A stretch of 64,000 nt of DNA from contig OY783200.1 of assembly GCA_963678675.1 (NCBI GenBank), forward strand, positions 23,574,190 to 23,638,189, in the 5' to 3' direction. Below the pieces are notes generated by a model that searched no databases, was not told the origin of the DNA, and was given only the letters and a program-made list of their open reading frames with translations. The DNA comes from Xiphydria camelus (taxonomy: Eukaryota; Arthropoda; Insecta; Hymenoptera; Xiphydriidae). A program made the translations under genes and the position numbers. Positions 23,365 through 36,764 of the stretch are shown here, piece after piece (position 1 is the stretch's first letter; each line of letters opens with the position of its first letter).

Positions 23365-25750
23365 ACTTTTAAGAATACAGATTCCTGATCGAAAAATAGA
23401 AATTCTTAATTCATGCGAAAACAATTACTCGAGCCTGTCAAATCTTTTCTCGCACGAAGAAAACTATGGCTTCATCCTGAAATTATATTGTGTTTTTGCC
23501 TGAAGAAAATGTTTCTTTAAAACATCACCAATTATTTCTCTCGGTGTACACAGCGTATTACAGTGGCCATCCGAGCAGTGATAAATTAACCGAGCGCGGC
23601 ATTAGTTTCCGACGGTTAATATCGCAACGAGGCACTGAAGACAAACCGTTCCAAGTTGAGCCCGACGCAGATCGACAACAAAGTCGGGCAATGAAGGTGA
23701 TGGCTATTATATTGCTGGCCAACGTGCAGGGGCATACCGAAGAGGGTTGGTAACGCGGAAGCGCCGGCCACTCTCTCCATCTCGCTCCGTCTGGTCCATC
23801 CTCGCTGCGGGACCCATTACTCCTCCCGCAGCCCACCGGTTTAATCTAAGTTTCGCAATATTTTCAGCGTTTACCGCGGACGGTTCTCAATCTTCGTCAG
23901 ATCTGATCTGCGTTTCAACTTTCTTCCCCTGCGTCCAGAGCGATCGAGACGCTAGAGCTGCGGCAGAAGTTTCGGGGGTTCCCACCGATCCACAGGGGTG
24001 GGAATTCGCGTTCGCTGGTTCTCAGCTCGCAGCCTCTTCCAAGAGAACTCTCGTCTCTCTCGGCCAAGAAGTACGGCGCGCGGAATTTCAATCAGGCGAC
24101 GGTGTTGCAAACCACCTTCGATGGGGTGATTCGCCCCTCGCTCACGCACGATTTCCCCATAAACCCGTGGCCGTCGTTCGGCGGCCCGAGGCGTGATGAC
24201 GCATAGATTAATAATCCGTGGCGATGTATAAATTATGTCGGGACGAAATTACGACCGAGCAAATTTCCCGCGCTTGCAGATAAATTCATAACGGTTCATC
24301 CCCCTTGGCGAGCAATGCTGCGGGCGCAGCAAAAGAGCGTATTAACTTTTCCTCTTTAAAGCCCGGAATAAACTTTGATTTCGTATTCAATACTGGCGTT
24401 GAATCTTGTCGTATGCGATGGTGGAAGTTCCGTCGGAGGCTGCGGTATTGGGTCAATTTCGCGTTGGTGGCTGCAGAAATTTGATTAGAGAATTCTCTGA
24501 CTTTTCGCAGACTGTATCGGAAGAAATTTCGCAAGTACTCCTTGATTGTTTCGCGAATATCCGGAATTTTGTATAATCAAATCAACAAAGCTATAAATAA
24601 TTATGACACAAGAACACGAAGTTGCAAAAACGAGGTTTCTACGCTGAAAAAAGTAACCTTGACGGTTTAATTTTAGTCGATGGAACGGAAGTGCACTGAA
24701 GATATCTGAAGCAGCAGCGCAAACTCCATTGTAAAATGTATCAAAAGTAAAAAATCCAAAATTCCCTGACAATTACCCGACTGATATCGAACTCCTTGAC
24801 ATTTTCCGGTTTTTCCAAGTCTACAGTCACCCTGAGCATCGAGGCTCACATTTCGATGGCAAAAAATTCGAATCTTCTCCAAATCCTCGCGTCAAAATAC
24901 ATTCATCAGGACAAGATGCCCTTAACCGTCATTCCTGAAATTTTGACGCACGTCATTATCGGTTCGAACTGCTCAAATTCTCACTGCATCCCTCGACAAC
25001 CGTTCAAAATGGTTACGATTGTCGTTTTCAACTTCTCGATCGCATTTTCACCCCTGTGTATTGAAGTGGACTCATCTGGTACTCATCAGGCGTCGATCAA
25101 ACCCGGTGCAAAGCACGACATATCAGAGCCGCTGGTAATTAAATCAATTGAAGAAAATCCACGCGCCTCTGTCATCCTGTTTCTCTCTTTCGCAGAAAGT
25201 GCAGGAGCGGAAGGCGAGACAGAGAGGCGGTAAAATTCAATTTATAAACCGGGAATCGTAAATTACTTCACGCGGGAATCACCCCTCCTCCCCCGGAATA
25301 CTATACCGAATTCGCTTTTTCACTTGCCGCGCGGGTCTCCGGGAAATGTGGTTTCAATTTCCATATCAACGGATGCAGATGAAGGGGCGCGGCTGAGGTT
25401 GAGGACGCGAGGAGCGAGCTTCGCCTCCTGTTGCTCCTAGTTGCCCCCTCGAGGGGCCGGAGGGAGGGAGAGGGTGGAAGCACAAAGCGCGATTTTCAAT
25501 TCACCTCTGGGTCCGATTTTCTCGCGGCCGAAAATTTCGGTAGGCGTCATTTCGACTTCCGGTCTCCCCGCCGTAATCCTGGATGCACGGCGACATTCGC
25601 TTATCCTTCGATGAAAACGAATCCGCATCGGCGGAACGAATTTCTCTCCCCCAACGTGAAACAGTCTCTTTCGGTCTTCCAATGGTTTCGCGAAAAAGTG
25701 GATGACGGGGGATATTTCATGATCGAACGCGAGCCGTAATTTATGATCGA
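23365..25750. other. Intronic sequence, no gene seen
   Basis: Mixed composition. A 145-codon open frame at 24796-25233 on the plus strand has no recognisable domain and overlaps a J-type CCCTGACA/CCTTGACATTTTCC stretch near 24760-24810. I treat it as chance. Confidence 0.5.
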
Positions 25751-25754
25751 CTAC

Positions 25755-25787
<33 letters not shown>

Positions 25788-25788
25788 T
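25755..25788. repeat. (GAC)n trinucleotide microsatellite
   Basis: About eleven CGA/GAC repeats. On the minus strand the frame reads as a spurious poly-valine ORF. Confidence 0.92.
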
Positions 25789-26499
25789 TGAGAGAAAAAT
25801 GTGGGAGGGGAGAATTCCGCTCCATTTCGGACGACTCAACCACCGCGATCCCCTCGCCCGACCTTTCGAGAAGGGTGGCACAGGTGGGGAGGCCTCCAAT
25901 CGGCTGACAAGGCCGACGACTGCTCGAATTTCAATTCGGGGGCGTCCGATCGGGCGAAATAAATATCGTTTCGAGTGACTACCGGAGAGTGATTGCTTTG
26001 AAGGTGGAAGAAAAAAAAATGTCACCGAGGGCGAAGCACTTCTCCCCGAAAGGGAAATGTGAGGAATCCATCGGTGGCGTTACTCACGCCCTCCCCCGAC
26101 TCGCTAATCGAAGGGGAACGTCGTTAAACACCAAACGGACGTCTGACAAATCTCTCCCCCCCGCGAAGCTCCCCGCGACGGCATGAGCAACGCCGCTTTC
26201 CGGTCCCGCTTCGACGGAAAGCCGAGCCGGGATTGTCGTCGCGTTTCATTGAACGTCGTTTATCAAGCGGCTCCCGATTCGCGAGCCGCGCCGAAATAAC
26301 TGATACTCGGCGGGACGCGGAATGTTCCTCATCGATGTCTATAAGTCTTCCGCCAGGCCAGGGCAGCAAAAATTTCATCCGATATTCGACAAACGCTCGA
26401 CGGACTTTCGTTATATCTGTAGCGAGAAAGAAATTTGGTCGATCGAAGCAAAATCTTGGAGACGATGGCTGAACTATTTGGTGAAATGTGGATCCTCCG

Positions 26500-26625
26500 T
26501 TTGTTTCGTTAAACTGACAAATTTTCGGTTAAAGTAATTAAATATATGATTAGAACAACTAGATATTTGGCTCGACTGACCATTATTTTAGTTACAATAA
26601 CTAAATGCGTTTAATTAGACGTGTT
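26500..26625. repeat. Family E fragment
   Basis: TTTTCGGTTAAAGTAATTAAATATATG, ACTAGATATTTGGCTCGACT and TTAGTTACAATAACTAAATGCG are the internal words of family E. The outer GAGAAAAA termini are missing or diverged. Confidence 0.45.
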
Positions 26626-26905
26626 TTCTCATTTCAACCTAATTATTTATCTCAGTGTACGAAATATTAATAAAAGCATCGCGTTAGACGTTCATCGCGG
26701 ACTTCGACATATCGTAAAATCTCGACGAGCGATTAACTCAGAAAAGTCGGGCCAAAATAATCGTAGATCTCAATTCAAGATCGTTTATCAACAATCTCCC
26801 CTGGTCGGCGTTTTCCGTCCGATTTTTCGATTCGTCGTTTCCTTCCTCGTGACGTCGTCCGATTGACTCCCCTTTTTCATACTCGACGTCAGTGCTTCAT
26901 TAAGA

Positions 26906-26925
26906 TCGTCGTCGTCGTCGTCGTC
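26906..26925. repeat. (GTC)n trinucleotide microsatellite
   Basis: About seven GTC repeats. A further short GAC run lies near 27028-27043. Confidence 0.9.
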
Positions 26926-27540
26926 ATCTGGCGTTCTCCCATTCACCTCGTTATCGAACCTCCTCGATTCGAAAATCGATTCGCCCAATGCGATAACGCG
27001 AAATCCCTCGTGGAAAATTGGAGCGCGACGACGACGACGAAGAGCTTATTGACGACGGATCGTCGAAGCCGCGTAACGCGATACTCGCGAAAGACGCCGC
27101 GGTTTGGTCATTATTTCACTCTTGCGGTACCCGAGAAAACTCCTCCCCCGGCCACCCCTAGCCGCGCGATTCTCCGAAGCTCCCGCGGGGAGGGTTGAGA
27201 AATATGAAATTGAATTTCAGTGACTTACGCCGGAAACTCGAGCCGGGCGGTCTGCGAGCGGATCGATGTCGCGATCGTTTTTGCCTCGAATCGTTCGGAG
27301 GCACGCTACCCAACCCCCGTCGCGAGGGGAAGGTGACGCGAAAGACGTTATACTGCGAATAAATTCCCCCGGGGGGAAAGGAGGGTGGCTACTGCAGCAC
27401 TGCGAAGTTTGCTGGGCGGATTTCAGTTAGGATGTGGAATTTATCGGTGCTACCAGACGTCGATAAGATCTAGTGGAATCCGATGATCGTTAATCGCCTG
27501 GGAAACGTTCTTTAGTTTTACAGGAAGACTTGAAGAACTG

Positions 27541-27767
27541 CCCAAGCAACGATCTTTAGTAGAGATAATATCACTCGCTAAATAACGTCATTATTATTGG
27601 CCAAATGATATGAAACGTTTTTAAGAAATGACAAAATATTGAGCTTTTCTATAATATCACTATTTTGTAATATCTAAAAGACGTTTGATATAATTTTGAA
27701 AAAATAAAAATGACGTTATTCAGCGAAAATGACAGTATTTCGACTTGAGTTTGTTGCTCGAGTTGGG
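27541..27767. repeat. Family A MITE-like element, copy 1
   Basis: It starts CCCAAGCAACGATCTTTAGT and ends with inverted TTGTTGCTCGAGTTGGG. Subterminal AATATCACTCGCTAAATAACG mirrors ATGACGTTATTCAGCGA, and the inner AAATGATATGAAACG pairs with CGTTTGATATAATTTTG. There is no ORF. It is one of at least nine copies, each built as nested inverted arms. Confidence 0.75.
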
Positions 27768-27794
27768 AGGGTAGAACGAATCGCGGTTCCAGTT

Positions 27795-28001
27795 GAATTT
27801 AGTCTCTTCTGCACATTAAAATCATTGCTCACTAAATGACATCCTTTTTTACCAAAATGACATGAAACGTCTTTCGGAAATGACGAAACTATAAGGTTTT
27901 ATCGTTATTTTGTCATTTTGAAAGACGTTTGATGTAATTTTGCCAAAAAATGACGTCATTCTAAGGGTGGCATTATTTTGACTAAAGTGTGTTGCTCGAG
28001 T
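27795..28001. repeat. Family A element, copy 2 (left terminus decayed)
   Basis: CACTAAATGACATCC, AAATGACATGAAACGTCTTT and AAAGACGTTTGATGTAATTT form the inner arms. The right end ACTAAAGTGTGTTGCTCGAG is intact, and TGACGTCA is at 27951-27958. It lies about 30 bp from copy 1, so the two may be a tandem pair. Confidence 0.7.
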
Positions 28002-29401
28002 TTCCTCCATCGAGAACCACTTCCACGATTTAATCGGTAAATTCAATCGTAAAATTCACCTTTGCCATTTCCGGAGATCGACTAACGAGGCTGATTCCTC
28101 GAGGCGGTGCATTTGAAAGGGTTATTTGCGGAGCGCGAAAGACCCGATTAAAAAGCACGGCGCACTTTAAACGCGTACAGCAAATCACGACCAAAACACG
28201 ATCAATACCAAGAGAACGCCATTAAAGCTCCATCGGCACAAACGGCGGAAATACCACAGAAATGAAAATAACTCGTCGATAAATTCGCGATTGAATTCGC
28301 CACTCGTGCAAAATTGCACCCCCCAAATCAATTTCGCAAATCGTTCGGCCAACACCTCGCGCGCTCCACGAGCGAGGGTGAGACTCGCGCCGGCGAAGCG
28401 GCAGCCTCCTCCCCGATCGCGACAACACCCCGGGGAGTTTTCCTCCCCGCGTCGCGCCGAGTCCCGGAGCACCCATTTGTCCGAGCTCCGAATCGCCGAG
28501 CTGCAAACACTCCCGGATCTCTATTTACCGTTCGCTTCATCGGCTAGGGTGAAACCTATATCCGGTATCGAATGGACGGGACGGACAAAATGCGCGGGTG
28601 GCGACGGGGGATGGAAGGAGATGTACAAATATATACGCGTATAAATTCGGAGGAACAGGAGCGGAAGGTACACCTCGGCGGCGCAGGTGCGCGGGACACT
28701 CGTAGGGGTGGAAGGAGCCGGCGGGGATGTGCGGGGAGTCCCCGAATGAGATTGCGGTTTCGAGCGCACGTTAAACACAGTTTTAACGAATTTTTCGATT
28801 CGCGATGTTTCGGCCACCGCCGTCGTCGTTCGATTTCATCCCCCGGGCGTCTGCACCCCCGTCCTCTCCTCTTCTCAGCGCTGAATCGCGATCATTCACT
28901 GCATGCAGCCGTTTCTCGCGGCTCGTTATCTCGACGCGCGCCTGTGTGGGAGGGTGTATGTAGGTGTGTGCGTTAGAAGGAAAAGGGGGTTGAGGTCGGG
29001 GGTGGCCCCCGAGATCGATGGTCCGAGTATATTCAACGGTCCACCGCCTTGTTTCACCGCGCGTCTCTTGCGGCTGGACCGCTAGTTACAGCATCCGTTG
29101 CGCGGACAGTGGGTCAGTCAACATGGCGTGTAAGGGTTGGAGATGATATTCGAAAGTGGAAGAAGGGTCGCTGGTCGTTTCGGGGGACAGCAGAGAGGAA
29201 TCGTTTCGACGTACGATAAGCGGGATTGAGAAAACGAGGAGAAAATGACCGCTAATTAGTCCCAGCACCGAATGAGAGAGCAGCCCAGTTTCTTTTTGAA
29301 AGGGTAACGAGCCGAGAAATTAAAAAAAAAACGTGCCTCGTCACTTCGACCGACTAACGAACTCCCTTGCGGAAGACGACTTCCTGTGAAAAGAGGGAAA
29401 T

Positions 29402-29515
29402 AACCAAGCAACAAACTTTGATCCGAACAATGTCGCCCGCTGAATTACGTTATTTTTTACGGCATTATCACGTCATAATTACGACGTTATTTTTATCAAA
29501 GCGTGATGCTTGGGT
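29402..29515. repeat. Family A element, copy 3 (short form, about 114 bp)
   Basis: ACCAAGCAACAAACTTTG at the left mirrors CAAAGCGTGATGCTTGGGT at the right. The central module seen in longer copies is absent, as in the 58671-58789 copy. Confidence 0.7.
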
Positions 29516-29641
29516 ACGTAAGAATTACCGATGTCTCGCCAAATACACGACCGAATTGGGACGATATATCGGCTCAATTGTACCAACCAGCACTCGAATT
29601 CTGTAACTGGCAAAATAAAATATTACATTTACATTATTTGG

Positions 29642-29951
29642 ACACACTTCGGTCAACATGACGTCACCCACTAAATGTCGTTAATTTTTGTGTCAAAATA
29701 AAATGAAACGTCTTTCAGAAATGACAAAGTAACGCTGGAGCCTCGTTGAATTCTCATTTCTGAAAGACACTTGACGCGATTTCGACAAAAAAATGACAGT
29801 TTGACCAAAATAACACGATATTGACTAAAATAATGGTAGAGGCTCATTATTTTGTCATTTCTGAAGGACCTTTGATGATATTTTGACAAAAAAAAATACG
29901 TCATTTGGCGAGTGGCATTATTTAGACTCAAGTATATGTGCGTTGTTTGGG
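29642..29951. repeat. Family A element, copy 4 (long, possibly composite)
   Basis: It contains TGACGTCA at 29659, AAATGAAACGTCTTTCAGAAA, then a second partial set TTTCTGAAAGACACTTGACG, TTGACTAAAATAATGG and TCATTTCTGAAGGACCTTTG. The right end is AAGTATATGTGCGTTGTTTGGGA. The duplicated inner arms suggest two merged copies. Confidence 0.65.
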
Positions 29952-31104
29952 AATATCCAGTGTTGTTAGCCGGTACTGGCCCAATGTTAGTCCAATCTCC
30001 AATTCCTACTCGAGGAGAGGGAGTGCTGATAAATTAACGAAAGCGTTTCGGGGTCGTTCGAATTTTGCGAGACATCGAGTCGATGTTATGCGGTCCAGGA
30101 TAATTCGGATGCTCCTCAAAAGTGAATCCTTATTCCAAAGCGATACGTATTGAATACACGAGGCACGGGGATGTGAAACAAGTATCGAAGCGTCGAGGGC
30201 AGAGAGAGAGAGACCGGGGGTGCAAACAAGAAAATGGGTAGAGACTGGGATTCTCGAGGAAACTGAGCTTCGTTGAGCAATTCCCCCATAGGCGCGGCCC
30301 GAGAGAGCGCCACACCCTCCACCACCGTCGCGCGGGCAGACGACGGGGTTGCATCCCCGGGCTGAAAAAAAACCAGGCAGCGCTGCGGTTGAAGAAGGTG
30401 TAATTCCGAAATCCGTCACTCCTGCCCCTCTTTGTGAAGAAATCTTTCGCGAATTCAGCGCGCGCGCGCGCGAGCTCCGTCAAATATTGAATCGAAGTGA
30501 CTTACCCTCGCGGACAATTACGAGCCTCGCTCGAATCCTCCCTCCGCGCGCGAAGGGCGCGAATCTCCCTGTACTTCGCTTCGCACATATTGACCCGAAG
30601 CGAAATAAAAATAACAGAAATTACGCTCGAGGGAGGCCGTTATATCCTTTGTTTGGCGAACCGCGCGCGGCCTAATTTTACTACCCCTCGGCGCGCGCTT
30701 TTCAATTGCCACCTTCGTCGTCTTCGACGCGACCCACGAGCCGCGCTCCGGTATCCGTGTAAAAATGTCGCGTGTACCGGAGGCCACGGGGTTGGATAAT
30801 GAAAGATGAAAGGGCGGCAGAGAAGGGGGGGGGGGTGCCTTCGCGCTCTCCCTCCATCTCATTCATTTCACCCCTTCGCGAGGTTGCTCGCCCCGCCAGA
30901 GATTGCCGCGCGATACCGAATACAAGAGAAACTCGCGAGAAGGGTTTCTTAATTAAAAAGACGAGTCATTTCGCAAAGGCGGGCGATCCGAGCGAAAGAT
31001 TCTCGGGGGCGCGGCGTGGGCGAGACAATTTTTCGAAATATTTTAGACGCTCCTTTAAATTCCAACTGGTTCGGGGGAGTGAGAGATGTTCGGAAAAATC
31101 CCTG

Positions 31105-31690
31105 AAATCTTCAAGAAATTTCGAAGGAATATCGAGGCATCTCGATGAAATGTCGACTTATAATAATAACCGTGATTTTTGGAATCGGCTGTGAAAAATA
31201 CATAAGATTGGGTGGTCGAGCGAGCGATTCAAGCGAAATTCGATTCTCTGGAATCAAACTTTCGACCACCTTATCTTGTACATATGTTTTGACGTCGATT
31301 CCGAAAATCATAATTTATTTAAAAAATTGTGCAGGTGACTCTATGGGGAGAACATAATTTTCTGTGCACGAAATCGCTGATAACTTGTATTTCCTTAGAA
31401 ATGACAACCGAGTAACCATGATTTTCGAAATCAGTGTGACAAAAATACATAAAACAGGATGTTGGAGCGATCGATTCCGATGATTTAGATTTGTAGCAAA
31501 ATTGGACTTTTTTTTCCCAATTTTTCGCGACATTCGAAATCTCTGGGATCGAACTTTCGATCACTCCATCTCATGTATCATTTGGCGCTGATTCCGAAAA
31601 TCACAGATTTACCAAGGAAATCTCACAGGAAAACCGAGATATCAGTGATTCTGCGAGGAAAAATGAAGTTTCTCGTGCAAACAATATTTC
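31105..31690. repeat. Family B array, two or more diverged units
   Basis: It contains ATACATAAGATTGGGTGGTC, GATTCTCTGGAATCAAACTT, CGTCGATTCCGAAAATCA, CGAAATCAGTGTGACAAAAA and GAAATCTCTGGGATCGAACT in the order expected for head-to-tail palindromic units. The left end is truncated. Confidence 0.7.
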
Positions 31691-32681
31691 GGAGTTGTCA
31701 TCCCCCGGAGCAACCGTCACGGACGCCGCCGAAAATACCCAACAGGGATAAACAGATAGAAACTTCGGGTCTGGCCGTGTTCCAAATCGAACCCTCATCG
31801 ACCCGTGGACCCGGCTGAAGAAACTTTCGGGTGGCGCGTCCCACGAAGACCCGGGCTATCGCGCGTGGCCATCGGCGTCCCGCGCAGCATCCCCTCGCGG
31901 AGAGGGAACGCTTTTGCTCTCGTTTAATTTCGAAAAAGTCTACCCACCGACGCGTGATTAACGGAAGAGCTCTCGTCTCGCGAGCGGCGTGGCTAAAAGT
32001 GACATCGGGAGGAGCGTGGAAAAACGCGCGTTCGAAACGATCCCCGTAATCCCTGCGGCTCAAACCCCCGCCCTTTGTTGACGCGCGCGAATAAAACGCG
32101 TACATTTTGAATTAATACACTTTGAGCGGTCCATGCCGCCCTCCGTCCGCGGATCGATAGCTGATACGTTTCGGATTTCGCAGAGCCACCCGCTCGATAC
32201 GTTCACCCTTTGTGCGGGCGCATACGCAACGCTGCCTGACAGGGGTGGATCATGCGTGAGACTGCGAGGCCGCACGTATGAATAGGGTGTTACACACATT
32301 CGGGAGAGGACACAGTGGCGCCTATAGTTGTTCCCGCCTAACGGTGCTTTCCGAGGATCCGTCGTCGTCGCTCGGTTGGTCCATTGTGTCGCGTCATTAC
32401 GTTAATTACCGGAGGATCGTTAATTGCCCGAATTGTACCAGGAATTAGCGTCGAGTCACGCGTGTCGCGATCGAACCGCGGTTTGGGACAGTGACGAGGT
32501 TCTGGTACACGAGAGGGACGAAGTTTGCCGGGATGCTGCGGAGAGATCAGAATTTATCTCACGATGAAATTCTCGTATATCGAGAGCTTCGTCGAAGCTC
32601 GCTACTCACGCTCGTACTGTTCGGACGATCGCCCACGAATGAGTGGCGTGACGCGGTCGATTAAATCCGCGGGTGCGCTTA

Positions 32682-32975
<294 letters not shown>

Positions 32976-33170
32976 TCAGCGAGGTGAAACGTCGACCGGC
33001 TGGCGATGGAGTGATTTTGTGTGAAATGTCGGATTCGACGGGATCGATGTAGTGTGGATCACGTGGATTGAAGGAACGATTTGACGGGATACGAGACGAG
33101 GATCTGAAAATGACGGCTTCTTTCGAGCCCATTTCAATATCGAACGACGACTTTGACACGGGTCGGAGGG

Positions 33171-33475
33171 GAGCAACACACTTTGGTCAGAATAATGTCA
33201 CTCGCTGAATGACGTCATTTTGTTGAGCCAGAATGACATCAAACGTCTTTTAGATATGACGAAATAATTGTAAAATGTCATTGCTTCGTCATTACTGAGA
33301 GGCGTTTGAAGTCACTCACTAAATGACGTAATTTTTTTGTCCAAAATGACATCAAAATTCTTTGTCTAAAACCTCATTGCTTTGTTATTTCTGAAAGGCG
33401 TTTCATGTCTTTTTGACAAAACAAATGACGCCATTCAGTGAGTGACATTATTTTGACTAAAGTGTGTCACTTGGG
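33171..33475. repeat. Family A element, copy 5 (about 305 bp, internally doubled)
   Basis: GAGCAACACACTTTGGTCAG at the left mirrors TGACTAAAGTGTGTCACTTG at the right. TGACGTCA is at 33210-33217. The inner arm set AAATGACATCAAACGTC / GGCGTTTGAAGTC appears twice, so the copy looks like two units sharing outer termini. It lies about 215 bp upstream of exon 4 in gene sense. Confidence 0.75.
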
Positions 33476-34087
33476 GATCTTTGGAGAGACATCTCGCAGT
33501 CACACGACATCCCCCAAGGGAACGTTACGATATTGCACGTCCCGGATGAAACGGATGCACGCACAGAAATGCGTTTCTTCGGTTCAGTAAAATTTTACTA
33601 GAACGCAGGAAGAAGAGAAACGGAGCGCACCTTTTCCAAGAACGGCGTTCCTATTCGAAATAACAATTCCGCAAAGTACCGGGAATTCGCGAAATGCAGG
33701 TGTGACACTTCCCTCGCGACTCTCGGGCTCGAATCAACGGGCGAACTGCTATCTCCTCATCCGGAAGGAGTATTTCCCCTTTCGGTTGCATGGCGGATCG
33801 ATTGTGCGAAGCTGTTCGACCATACGCTTCGAGAAACGGATAGGTACCTATAATCCCACTGTGTACTGATAAGGGCATAATAATGACGGGTAACGCTACT
33901 GCCTCCGAGGGACAATCGTATCGGAGGAGAGAATCTCGCCGCGCTCACGAATTCGAGCGACCCTTCCTCTGTCTCGGAGGACCACAGCCTCCGAGCGGTA
34001 TCGTCGAGATAATATGGGAACCGTGGAGAATTTTATTGCACGGATGGCATCGAGAAACGACTCGAAATTAAATTGGTATTCCAAGAG

Positions 34088-34467
34088 CGAACAAATTTGC
34101 TGGCAATTTGATAAAGATATGATGAAGAATAAATTTCGTTCTGGTTACGATCCAAAAATTATTTGAAGAATGAGAATGTAACGATCGTAATGTGGACAAT
34201 TTTGTATCTCGTTTATATCCATTTTTAATTATATTTCGATCTACTTTCAATTAAAAAGTGAAAGTAGTCATTCTAAACTGATGAAATATCATTTTAAAAT
34301 AAAGTAAATTAAAATATGATCGAAAATGGATACAAATGTGACCAAAATTGTACCACATTAAGATCATAATATACTCAGTCTTCGGATCATTTTTCAAATA
34401 TATCGAAAATGACTTGTATTTTTTATCATATTATTGTGATCGAATTAGCATCCAATTTTTTTACTCG
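34088..34467. repeat. Family D foldback, copy
   Basis: CGAACAAATTTGCTGGCAATTTG at the left mirrors GAATTAGCATCCAATTTTTTTACTCG at the right. TACGATCCAAAAATTATTTGAAGAATG and CTTCGGATCATTTTTCAAAT are paired inner blocks. It is non-coding and similar in length to 1934-2304. Confidence 0.75.
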
Positions 34468-35076
34468 GTTCCCTCCGAAGAGAACATTTTTAATGTCAAC
34501 TCCGATATCGTTTGGTGTAATTCCAGGAAGATTCTCGATGTCCTGCGCCCACCCGCGTGCAATAAAATTACGGTGAGAAATCCCTCCCACCGCAATTTCG
34601 CTCGCCGCGCCGCTCGCGACAAAGCTCCGCGTCACCTCGCGGAAAACTTCGAGACGCGCGACAGAAAAGGAGCTTTACGCTCGAAACAAAGGACGGTTTG
34701 CGTAGGATTAAGGAGAATTGAAAGCACCCGTCCTTCGTCGCCTTCCGCTACCGCCGCCGCGACGAATAACTGATCTCCGGCGACTCTCCATCAGCGAGGA
34801 ACAAGGAACCCGTCCATTAAAGCCTCGCGCGAGTGTTGCGTTCTCAAACGGATTTGATAGATCGTCTCGTCAGCGCCTGTTGCCTCGGGCTATTTCTTCC
34901 CCCGGCCTTTCAACTATCTCGCTTTTTCCTCTCCTACTTCCAGATTTCTATCTCGAATCTCGCAACAGCTTTTCAATCTTGATCGTTGTTATCTGACGAT
35001 GTACTGTAAAATAGTTTCATAGTAGAAATATATTCGATATGATATGTAGTCCACATCGTCAAAAAAATGCTCGAGT

Positions 35077-35303
35077 GATGCGTTGGGTCGAATCGCCAGA
35101 AATGATCCAGAGTTTCAGGTGAGTTGGAATGTTCTGTTGATGTGTTCGAAGTCTATCCATCTCAGGAATTGAAGGAAAAAATTCTCATATGATGCGTTGG
35201 GTCGAATCGCTAAAAATGATCGAAGGCTTCAGGTGAGATGGGATGTTCTGTTGATGTGTTCGAAGTCTGTGTGTCTCAGAAATTCTAGGGAAAAAATACA
35301 GAC
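35077..35303. repeat. Two-copy tandem repeat, period 114 bp
   Basis: GATGCGTTGGGTCGAATCGC begins both copies (35077 and 35191). Both continue with AAATGATC, TTCAGGTGAG and ATGTTCTGTTGATGTGTTCG. Identity is high, so the duplication looks recent compared with the surrounding families. Confidence 0.85.
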
Positions 35304-36764
35304 AGCGAGGGAGAATAAAAGGATAAGCCTGTTTCGCGAGAAAGAAATATCTTCAGATAAGTAATAATTGATCCCTCGGCCATTATCAATAATTCGACCC
35401 CCTGGAAAGGTGAAATCCTGGCGAGGGTTTAACGTCGCGTCCATTTTTCATGAGACTCGGCTGGAATATTCAAAAAAGATCCAAGAATTTCTCATTCATT
35501 AAATAGTTCTTCTTCTTTTTCTTCTACTTCATTAGGATTTTCAGTAAGTATGTATATGATGCATTTTGCTTCTCAAATTTTCATCTGACAAGCTGCCTTC
35601 AAATGATACGTCTACTTTCAAAATATCTATTACCAACAACCAGTAGGCGTGCTGTCTGAGAACAGAAATGCGGATTGAAAAATATGCGCGATATGAGTAA
35701 AATGAGAAGAGATGGATACACAAGGAATCGCCCCACTTCAAAGGATCTCTCGTTAGCCTTTCGAGAACGACACGAGATTCACACATTACGGTACCGAGAC
35801 TCGAGAGCAATAGCTGAAATAATGAACTATCCCGATCTCCATTCACTGAATACACGCGAATCGCGTGAACCAATTTACACGCCGAGTTCAGTCCCCTTTC
35901 AACTTTGAACATCTAAATTTCAAAATATAATAGAAATACATTACCCCTCGCTCCGCGCAGCAGATTCGCAGTGGACCGTTGTCAGCTGCGCGCGGTTTGA
36001 TTACAGAGAACGCAGGTGGATAGAATGGAACAGTCGTCAAATAACCGGTGACCAGAGCCGGATGTGTAATGAGATAGTGCGAGTCGTGGTACGTGGTGTG
36101 ATTGATGGAGAGACACGTCGATGGCGATGCAATTCGCGCGGTTATGGGTCCAGCGGAACGACCGATGCGATAGTAAAAACCCACTTGTGTGAGCGACCGC
36201 GACGTCGAGGCTCCGTCGAGAGACGGATTGGACGAAGGACGTTCGGATCGGGAAAATTGCAGGTCGCCTCTTCAGATCGGTACGTCGCGCTCCTCGGCGT
36301 TCCCCCCCCCCGTAACTGAATCGGTAACGGATATCAAATTGCATCAACCCTCGAGTCCCCCCGGGCTTCGCTGGACCAATTTCTTACTTCTCTCTGCCAG
36401 CCAGTCCGTGGTGGCTGCACGGAGCGAACGGAAGTAACGAAGCGAATTGGCGGAGGTACGTGCAGTCTACTGAGAGAGCTTTGAGCATCGGGCTCTCGGT
36501 CCTGGGAGCGGGTTTGATCCTGACGGAGAAGCGGAGCCACCTTTTTCCTGGCTATTAATTATTCCAAGGATTTCGATAATGGATGGCAAAATAATTGATG
36601 AAAAGGTCTCGGTGGAGGCGTGTTACTCGGGAGGCAAAAGTACTTCGAGAAACGTGTGTTAGAGAATTTTGAAGTCACTTTTAGCGCGCGAAAGAAGGGT
36701 CGAGTCTTGTGATTAAAAATCGAGAAGTTTGAGAGATCCCTAATTCGGACTTTTTCGAGTTGTA

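Noticed and set aside
24796..25233. 145-codon plus-strand ORF in mixed-composition DNA
   Set aside because: It is the most protein-like of the stray ORFs, but it has no recognised family and overlaps a dispersed CCCTGACA-type repeat at its start.
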